Shown here piece by piece: positions 57,373 through 64,000 of a stretch of DNA of 64,000 bases. Positions within the stretch are counted from its first letter, which is position 1; the number at the start of each line of letters is the position of its first letter. Location of the stretch: the NCBI GenBank assembly GCA_947683425.1, contig CANTUQ010000081.1, forward strand, positions 6,444,501 through 6,508,500, read 5' to 3'. The translations under genes were made by a program, and so were the position numbers. Origin of the DNA: Excoecaria cochinchinensis (taxonomy: Eukaryota; Streptophyta; Magnoliopsida; Malpighiales; Euphorbiaceae). The notes under the pieces are model-generated. The model was not told the DNA's origin. It saw nothing but the letters and a program-made list of their open reading frames with translations, and ran no database searches.

Positions 57373-58545
57373 CTAATCACTATCCGAAATTGGATAGATG
57401 AACCCAGCATCAAGCAACTTAATAACTTCTTTTTTCACTACCTCTTTCATGTGAGGGTTAAGCCTTCTTTGCCTATTAGCTTTAGGCTGACATTCATCTT
57501 CCAAGTTTATCCTATGCATGACAACATTAGGACTAATACCTTTTAGATCAGAAATCTGCCAACCAATACTTTTTATCTTTTTTTTAACAACCTCTAACAA
57601 TGCATACTCTTGTGCACTAGTAAGTTTGCTGGAAATTATAATAGGCAAAGTATGATTAGAGCCAAGAAATGCATACCTCAAATGATTTGGTAGTTCTTTT
57701 AATTCCACATTTGGAGGACTTACAATTGAAGGTGGCAAAGGTGCTTCATTCCGATAAAGAAGTTTTGTCCTTAAGCTCTCTTGCTCCATATCTTTATGAA
57801 CTTCTACCTCCATTTGAACCTCCTCTTCACCTGCATTTTTCAATACCTCCAAAACGCAAGCATTTATAACATCTATTTTCATGCACACATTTTCATCCAT
57901 GGGATAATGTAATGCTCTATCCATATGATATTCCACACTATCATCCCCTACTCTTAAGACTAAAGTGCCCTCATAGACATCCACTAAAGCCCTACCAGTC
58001 CTCATGAAAGGTCTTCCCAAAATCAATGGACATTTCACATCATATGCAAAATCTAAGATAACAAAATCAGCAGGTAAAATAAACTTATCCACTTTTACCA
58101 ACACATCTTCTACTATTCCATAGGGTTTCTTAATAGATTGATCAACTAATTGCAAAACCATGGAAGTAGGTTTAACATAATCCAACCCCAACTTTTTAAA
58201 GATAGACAAAGGCATAAGATTTATACTTGCCCCCAAATCACATAAACACTTAGGAAACTCAACACCTCCTAAGGTGCATGGAATAGTAAAGCTACCATTA
58301 TCCTTAAGCTTTGTAGGCAAATTATTTGTGATTATAGAACTACATGCCTCAGTTAATGCAATAGTGGATATATCTTCCCAATTTCTTTTCTTAGAAATTA
58401 AATCTTTAAGAAATTTTTCATAATTAGGAATTTGTGTAATGGCCTCAATAAAATTCAAATTGACGTGCAAATGCTTCAATTTATCAATAAAAGATTGGAA
58501 TTGCTTATCTTGGTTTTGTCTCTTCAGGCGTTGAGGAAACAGTGA
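57373..58545 (-). pseudogene. Ath-1 protease and protease-RT linker
   Basis: Readable from FPQRLKRQNQDKQF. Aspartic protease CDLGASINLMPLSIFKKLGL (active Asp at residue 108 from 58560), LILGRPFMRTGRALVDV. A long acidic linker (NAGEEEVQMEVEVHKDMEQE) follows, and the frame ends at TAG 57373-57375. It is out of frame with the upstream gag segment; the shift lies close to 58545. Confidence 0.88.
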
Positions 58546-60119
58546 ATGAGGTTGAAACATCTACAGGTGTCGCGCTCACGACAAAACGCTCTCCTTCATC
58601 TGGTACGCTCGCGATAGGTACCGCGCCCATGACATTACTCGGCCTCTCCTCTGTCGCGATCGCAACAGGCTTCGCGCTCGCGACAAAAGAGTCATTCTTC
58701 TTGCCATTTTCCTGCAATTCTCCACTCTTGTTAGTAGTAACAATTTCATTAGTATAGGATTTACCTGACCTCAAATTGATGGCTTTATGATGTTCCCTTG
58801 GGTTCTCCTCCGTATTACTTGGTAAAGTTCCTTGTAACCTTGAAGGTAAAGCCTTTGCTAATTGCCAAATTTGCACTTTTAAGTTATGGATGGTTGAGGC
58901 TTGATTCTTTGTAATCTGATGAAACTTATTTTCCAGCCTCTTGTGGTTCTCCTCTTTTGAGTTAAATTTCATATTAATTCCCTCCAAGAACCTATCCATC
59001 TTAACTTCTAAAGCCCCAAACCTATCTTGAGGTTGTTGAAAACCTACACTCCTATTTTAGTTGCTACTATTTCCCCAAGAAAAGTTAGGATGATTTCTCC
59101 AACCTGGATTATATGTATTAGAGTAAGGGTTACCATGACCTTGACCTTGAATAAAGCTAACTTGCACTTCATTATTAGTTACCACCAAATTACATCCTTC
59201 ACTAGAATGTCCTAGTTGCCCACAAATGTTACAACTATTTTGCTGACTACCTCCCACTCCTAAACTATTAAGTTTATGAGTTAAGGCTTCTACTTGAGCT
59301 TGCAAAGCAACTATAGAATCAAGTGCATGTACTCCCCTAGCATTAGAAGAATTAGAATCCCTTACTCTCTCAGTAGGCCACATGCAACTACAACTATGTT
59401 GCTTCGGTTGTTTTTCTCATCAAGGATCCACCAACTGCAGCATCTATTGTACCTCTTGTAGTTGGGTTAACTCCATTATAGAAGGTTTGCATCAAAAGCT
59501 CCCTTGGAAGGTTATGGTGTGGACACATTCTTTGCAATTCTTTGAACCTTTCCCAAGCCTCATACAAAGATTCATTGTCATTTTGAACAAATGCAGTGAT
59601 ATCCTTTATGATTTTGGTTGTTTTAGCCAAGGGAAAATATTTGGATAAAAATGCTTGGGCCAATTGGTCCCAAGAAGTAATTGATCCCCTTGCTAGCGAA
59701 TTCAACCAAGCTTTGGCCTTATCTTTCAAAGTGAAAGGGAAAAGCTTAAGTTTAATTGCATCAGCCGACACACCATTAATCTTAAAGGTATCACATATTT
59801 CAAGAAAATTTGCCAAATGAACATTAGGATCCTCATTTGCCAAACCATAAAATTGAATGCTATTTTGAACCATTTGTAATAAAAAAGGTTTAATCTCAAA
59901 TTTATTTGCGTTTACCGCTGGCCTTACCACTCCTTGTTGAGCACCACTCAATGCAGGTGTGGCAAAGTCCATAAGTCTTGGTGGAGTTTCGTTAACCATG
60001 ATAATTGGTCTCTTATTCTTGTTCTTCTTTCTATTGGATTTCCGGTTACTTGAAAAAAATCTTTCAATTTCAGAATTCAATGATTCAAGTTCTTCTTGTG
60101 AACTTCTTGTACTAGGCAT
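58546..60119 (-). pseudogene. Ath-1 gag
   Basis: Starts at ATG 60117-60119 (MPSTRSSQEELESLN). Basic N-terminus, then capsid with LKLFPFTLKDKAKAWLNSL, SWDQLAQAFLSKYFPLAKT and ESLYEAWERFKELQRMCPHH, typical of Athila. A frameshift at 59384-59393 is followed by a zinc knuckle CNICGQLGHSSEGC (59192-59233). Next come TAA at 59057-59059, a coiled segment, and a Ser/Thr/Ala-Val-rich stretch coded by GC-rich palindromes (58560-58690). Function in working relatives: virus-like particle and RNA packaging. Confidence 0.92.
58560..58690. repeat. GC-rich palindromes inside Ath-1 gag
   Basis: GTCGCGCTCACGAC (58568-58581), CTGTCGCGATCGCAACAG (58651-58668) and TCGCGCTCGCGACA (58671-58684), with more decayed forms between. 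On the minus strand they code repeated VASA/VAIAT/VVSAT-type residues. Confidence 0.82.
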
Positions 60120-60248
60120 GAACTTTCAAATCCTGTAAAACCAAAAACAAATCACAAAGTCAAACTAAAACAATCAAACAAATTAAAACAAAAGAAAATG
60201 TTGTAATCCAAAATCATAAATCAAGTTTCATAATGGCAAAATCAACGT
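60120..60248 (-). other. Ath-1 leader
   Basis: About 130 bp between primer site and gag start, A/T-rich. No feature seen. Confidence 0.7.
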
Positions 60249-60266
60249 TCCTCGGCAACGGAGCCA
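60249..60266 (-). other. Ath-1 primer-binding site (tRNA-Asp type)
   Basis: On the minus strand TGGCTCCGTTGCCGAGGA, two differences from the tRNA-Asp type site known in Athila elements. It lies 6 bases from the LTR, as expected. Confidence 0.8.
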
Positions 60267-60272
60267 AAAACT

Positions 60273-61612
60273 TGTTGAGCATTTTCTATAGATGCTAATG
60301 ACCGCAAGTATACGGTGTACCGAAGCAGTACTTAAGAATGTCGATCCCACGAGGAACGTAATTTACACACTATTACTACCTAATTTTAACTTTGTTTATA
60401 ATGATCAATTAATTGTAAAGTAGATGTAAACTATTCTAGAATCTAAATTAACTAAACCTAATTATTGATGGTCAAAGAAGATAAAAAGGATAAAGGACGA
60501 TAAGTATAAGAATGGAACTTGAATTAATTGTTCTTAATAATTATAGTATTCTTGTCATGCAAGCCAAGTTGAATAAATTTCCTACTTACTCTCTCGACAT
60601 AAATAAGATTGCCTAAGACATGCATAAGTAATTCTATTTCACAACTTTCATTAATGAACTAGAAAATTAAACATGCAAATCTTAGGATAAGTCACAACCT
60701 ATAGGAACCATTTTAACACTATGATTTCTCAAATAATGCTTCAATGATGATTTCCAATTAGATTGTAAATATGAATTCATTTTTCAATTAAACTCATACT
60801 TATAATGATCATACATAGTATCCTAATAGGAAATTCTACAAGCAAGAACACATGAATTAATATGAACAATAAAACATTTAATATTAGGTATTCAAGTTCA
60901 GAATTTACATCACAAAATTTACAAAGAAGAGTAAAAAGATAAGAAATGAAGAAGGAGATTTCTCAACCCTTTTCAAGTCACCAAAGGTAGTCTTCTTCTT
61001 TGTATGCTATCTTCTCTTCAATGCATAAACTCTACTTGAGAAAATTAGACTAAGGAAAGAAAAACTATTCTAACTTACAAAAATTTTACTTAATCAAATG
61101 TTCAACTCCCTAAATTACAGTTAGAAGTATAATTTATAATATCTACTTATGCCGCTTCAGATGACTCTTGGTAATAGCTGCAAAGGTTGGTGGAGAAACA
61201 CAACTCTTTAATGTGAGATTTCATCTTTTTGTCTCTAACGGATCTCTCTGTCGTGCTCGCGACAGAGCACGCCTCTTTCATCGCTCCACCTTCCTCGCAT
61301 TTGCCTTCTCCGTGCCCTGTCGAGACTTTGCGATGAGCCCCTTGGTCGCGATAGGCTCTCTTCTTCCTTTTTCTCTCTTCCTCCTTTGGCTTCCCTTAGC
61401 GTGTTCTATCGCGCTCGCGACAGAGACACTTCTTCCTTTGCTCAATTCTGCTCTTTTCTTCATCTTTCTCCACCTTTTTCCTCAATGTTCTTCTATACCC
61501 AAAACTCAAACAAAACATAAAATATCCCTAATTCTAACACAAATAAACACACATAATCATAATTTCTAACCCTTAAACATGGGTTAAATATGAGCCAATC
61601 AAGCTCATATCA
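60273..61612 (-). repeat. Ath-1 5' LTR
   Basis: TGTTGAG...CATATCA, 1340 bp, very similar to 43238-44576. Palindromes at 61248-61265 and 61406-61423, each with one CpG-type change from the partner LTR. They lie 190-365 bp from the LTR 5' end in the transcript sense, upstream of a TATA-like stretch near 61130. Confidence 0.95.
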
Positions 61613-61617
61613 TAATT

Positions 61618-62146
61618 GATAATGAGTAAGCTATGATTTAATATATGTGATTATAAGCATGTGCTATCTACATGTGTTCTGCTTTAACGACCATTGTGAA
61701 TGGCCATTCATATTATTGTGTGTTTTCCCCACTAAGCGTTATAGCTTAGCACAGGTGTTTCATCCGTGTAGGTGCGAAAGGAATCTAGTTTTTTGGAGAG
61801 TCTCTGCAAGTCCAACCAACACAGAAGGATTGAAGTGCTATAGCTTAGTTTCGTATCTAAGTTCTTTTTGTTATATTTTGGGCTCTCTTATAGTATTTAT
61901 TCTTTTGTAATGCTTCCACTATATATTTTGGAAGATGGAATTTTTGAAATATCAGTTATGTGCAGAATATTTTTGTAATGAACCTTTGATATCAATGTAT
62001 GATCTTTGAATTTTGAAAGTTTTCATTTTCGCTGTAATCTATATATTATGTAAATTGTATTGCCTTGTTTGGTGACACCCTTGCTTGTACGGGTTCTCAC
62101 TCCCTTAGTGGATGAGTTCTCCTACATATGGGTAAGGGGTGTTACA
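61618..62146 (+). repeat. Tek-2 3' LTR, part 3 of 3
   Basis: Resumes after TAATT and ends GGTAAGGGGTGTTACA. It contains the CCCCACTAAGC...GCTTAG stem-loop (61727-61749). The 3' flank is Tat-4 gag. Confidence 0.87.
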
Positions 62147-62262
62147 TCCATTCTTTCCTTAATCATGGCCAATAGCCTTTTTTCAAGTTCTTTGATTCTT
62201 CTGTCCATCTCTTGGGCAATTAAGGCACGAGTCTCTTCAGTCGGTTATGAAGGTTCAGCCAT
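62147..62262 (-). pseudogene. Tat-4 gag start, cut by Tek-2
   Basis: ATG at 62260-62262. After five codons (MAEPS) there is an in-frame TAA (62245-62247), then PTEETRALIAQEMDRRIKELEKRLLAMIKERM up to the Tek-2 LTR end. It aligns codon for codon with the Tat-3 gag start. The remainder of Tat-4 is not in the window. Confidence 0.82.
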
Positions 62263-63266
62263 TTTTAATGCCTGTGGATGCTCTGATAAAGACACCAGAT
62301 CTCTGTTAACCAATTCAAACTCTAATTGCTTTTCAGGCAACTATCAGGATCCCAAAACCTCCCAGGTAAATGGTCTATAGTGGCTGCAAAAGTCAAGGGG
62401 TTAGAATGACGCATGCGATGCATAAAAAAAATTTATGCATATGATAATATGTACATGCAAAAATTATATACTCAGAATAGGATGTACACACATGAAGGAA
62501 ATGTACACATTTCTTTTTATTATTTTAACATGCATGAATGACACACGATGCATGAGCATGCTGTGCAACATCCACAACCACATGCAAACAGAGAGACCCT
62601 TCTAACCTTATCTCTCCCATACACGAGGTAGTGCGGTCTCTTTTTTAGGCGGGCTTTATCCTAGGGTTAATAGGAAACCCATTGGACGCATATGGTGCAC
62701 GGTGGAAAACCGGCAGCATAACATCTCTTGCCTAATGTACATACGTATGGATTTTTGGCCATATATATTTAAACACCTCACTTAAATTAAGATGGACCCT
62801 TCGGGGCATGAAAGCCTTTGATGAAAGACCATTTAATTTAATTGACTTTGTCCAAGATATGATGGCCCACGTAGCAAGCATGGTATTACGGTGCATTTCA
62901 CTTAGTGGAAGTATCTATTACCATTACATGAGCTTTGGTCAAAAGTGGTGATACTTTAGGGCTACCCAAGCATGGTCCCTGCCAACGAGTCTAGCTCTCA
63001 TGAGCATAACGACTGATTAGGTCTCCATTTGATATACCATAAGGTACGAGGCTTGGTTTGGTGATTATCCTTGACACTTCTCCACATTGAGTAAATATAG
63101 GGTTATGCCTCGGGAATGCACCGGGGTTAAAAAGAGGGACCAAGCTAGCATAATTCTAAGGCTCTAGCATGGATGCAATACAATTTTTTGAAAAGAGATA
63201 GAATTTTAATTTTTAAAAAACAAAATTATATTTTTAACCAAGACAGTTTCAGAGCAAAGTTTCAAA
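62263..63266 (-). other. Tat-4 leader
   Basis: Untranslated leader of about 1 kb, similar to the Tat-2 (16496-17392) and, reversed, Tat-3 leaders, including the CCCAAGCATGGTCCCTGCCA sequence near 62965-62984. No gene. Confidence 0.78.
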
Positions 63267-63285
63267 GTCCGCAGTGGAGTTGCCA
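63267..63285 (-). other. Tat-4 primer-binding site (tRNA-Arg type)
   Basis: TGGCAACTCCACTGCGGAC on the minus strand, one base from the LTR. One mismatch (C for G) relative to Tat-3. Confidence 0.87.
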
Positions 63286-63286
63286 C

Positions 63287-64000
63287 TGTAACGCGCGCCG
63301 AACCGAAAAGGTCCTCTTATGGCCCGCTTTTAGGACTCGAGAGATTGGAGTCGCTATCCAATTTATAAGAAATTGGGAAAGTTCGTCTAACCTCGGGGGT
63401 CTAAACTAGAGAAAGATTCAGAAATTTACTCTTAATAATGCATTGGTTAATTATAAATGGATTTTTAATTTTAAAAATTTCACCTCTTTTCTCATGTGGT
63501 TATGCATTAAAAATAAAGCGCAAATAAAGCAGTAAAGAAAGTGGGAAAATGAAGCAAATCACACAAAAATAAAGGAAAGATAAAATTGGGATAAAATACA
63601 ATCCCCCAAAATAAAAAAGGTATTGAAATTTGGGATAAAAAATACAATCTCCCAAATAAAATCAAACGAAACATAAATAAATAAAAAAACTCAAAGTAAA
63701 TACAAAGATATTCATAAATCGGGATATTATTTAAGATAGGAACATTGGTTCCTTCATATTCACTTAGAAAATCAAAGAGTTGTTTTTATGCATTTATCGA
63801 TAAAATCGGAATTAAAATCGGGATGAGTGATCCCATTTTGAAAAAGTTAACTCTTCTTTTTAAAAGTGAGTTTTTATGGGTTAAAATTAGGACATTGGTC
63901 CCATTTTATTAGGAAAAGATCCCAATTTATTAATATAAAACTTTTTTGTGACTTTTAATTAACGTGCATAAAAATAAATTAATTTATTACAAATTACATA
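63287..64000 (-). repeat. Tat-4 5' LTR, runs out of the window
   Basis: Starts TGTAACGCGCGCC on the + strand and matches the first part of the Tat-2 LTRs. It is missing about 130 bp present there: after GGACTCGAGAG it jumps to ATTGGAGTCGC near 63340. The rest lies beyond the window. Confidence 0.87.

Larger units (their letters stand above)
43238..61612 (-). mobile_element. Ath-1: Athila-type element with downstream ORF
   Basis: LTRs 43238-44576 and 60273-61612 of nearly equal length (1339 and 1340 bp), flanked by TAATT at 43233-43237 and 61613-61617. Coding is on the minus strand: gag (60119 downward), protease, RT, RNase H, integrase, a palindrome-rich spacer, then a 411-codon ORF and a long 3' untranslated part. 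The lineage is called from the tRNA-Asp type primer site, the gag sequence, the FMDD motif and the extra ORF. Lard-1 is inserted in the integrase. Without it the element is about 11.9 kb, in the usual Athila range. Confidence 0.95.

Overview
The window is plant nuclear DNA, most likely from a flowering plant with a large, repeat-rich genome. It consists almost entirely of nested LTR retrotransposons of the Ty3/gypsy group, and I see no host gene. The evidence is direct: LTR pairs with TG...CA ends, 5-bp target-site duplications, primer-binding sites for tRNA-iMet, tRNA-Arg and tRNA-Asp, polypurine tracts, and gag/protease/reverse transcriptase/RNase H/integrase remnants. I cannot name the species. 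Working names used below: Tek-1 and Tek-2 (Tekay/Del-like chromovirus type), Tat-1 to Tat-4 (Tat/Ogre type), Ath-1 (Athila type), Ath-solo (Athila-like solo LTR), Lard-1 (non-autonomous, large LTRs), LTR-p (truncated LTR).

Layout. The left third is an old Tat-1 element on the + strand (1-25548, 5' part outside the window). It carries three insertions: Tek-1 (56-8010, minus strand, TSD TGAAA), Tat-2 (9346-19910, minus strand) and Ath-solo (20733-22154, TSD GTCCT). At about 25549 Tat-1's 3' LTR is joined abruptly to a 5'-truncated Tek-2 (+ strand). The 3' LTR of Tek-2 is split in three (28350-28904, 42031-43237, 61618-62146) by Tat-3 (28905-42025, TSD GTAAG) and Ath-1 (43238-61612, TSD TAATT). 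Tat-3's 3' LTR contains LTR-p (39071-40817). Ath-1's integrase is split by Lard-1 (48774-55271, TSD TGGTG). Tek-2 itself sits in the gag start of Tat-4 (minus strand, 62147 to the window end). The deepest nesting is Tat-4 > Tek-2 > Ath-1 > Lard-1.

None of the gag-pol polyproteins is intact. Tek-1 has five in-frame stops, Tek-2 eight stops and one frameshift, and Ath-1 several stops and frameshifts plus the Lard-1 insertion. The 411-codon ORF downstream of pol in Ath-1 is open.

The least expected signals are structural. (1) A short hairpin with an RGGA loop stands just upstream of the polypurine tract in Tekay-like and Athila-like elements; Ath-1 has two copies whose stems are unrelated in sequence but both perfectly paired. 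(2) A GC-rich palindrome, CTGTCGCG-AG-CGCGACAG and its decayed forms, is clustered in five elements including Athila and Tekay-like ones, and even inside gag-pol coding sequence. (3) Three Tat elements carry three unrelated tandem arrays at the same 3' position.
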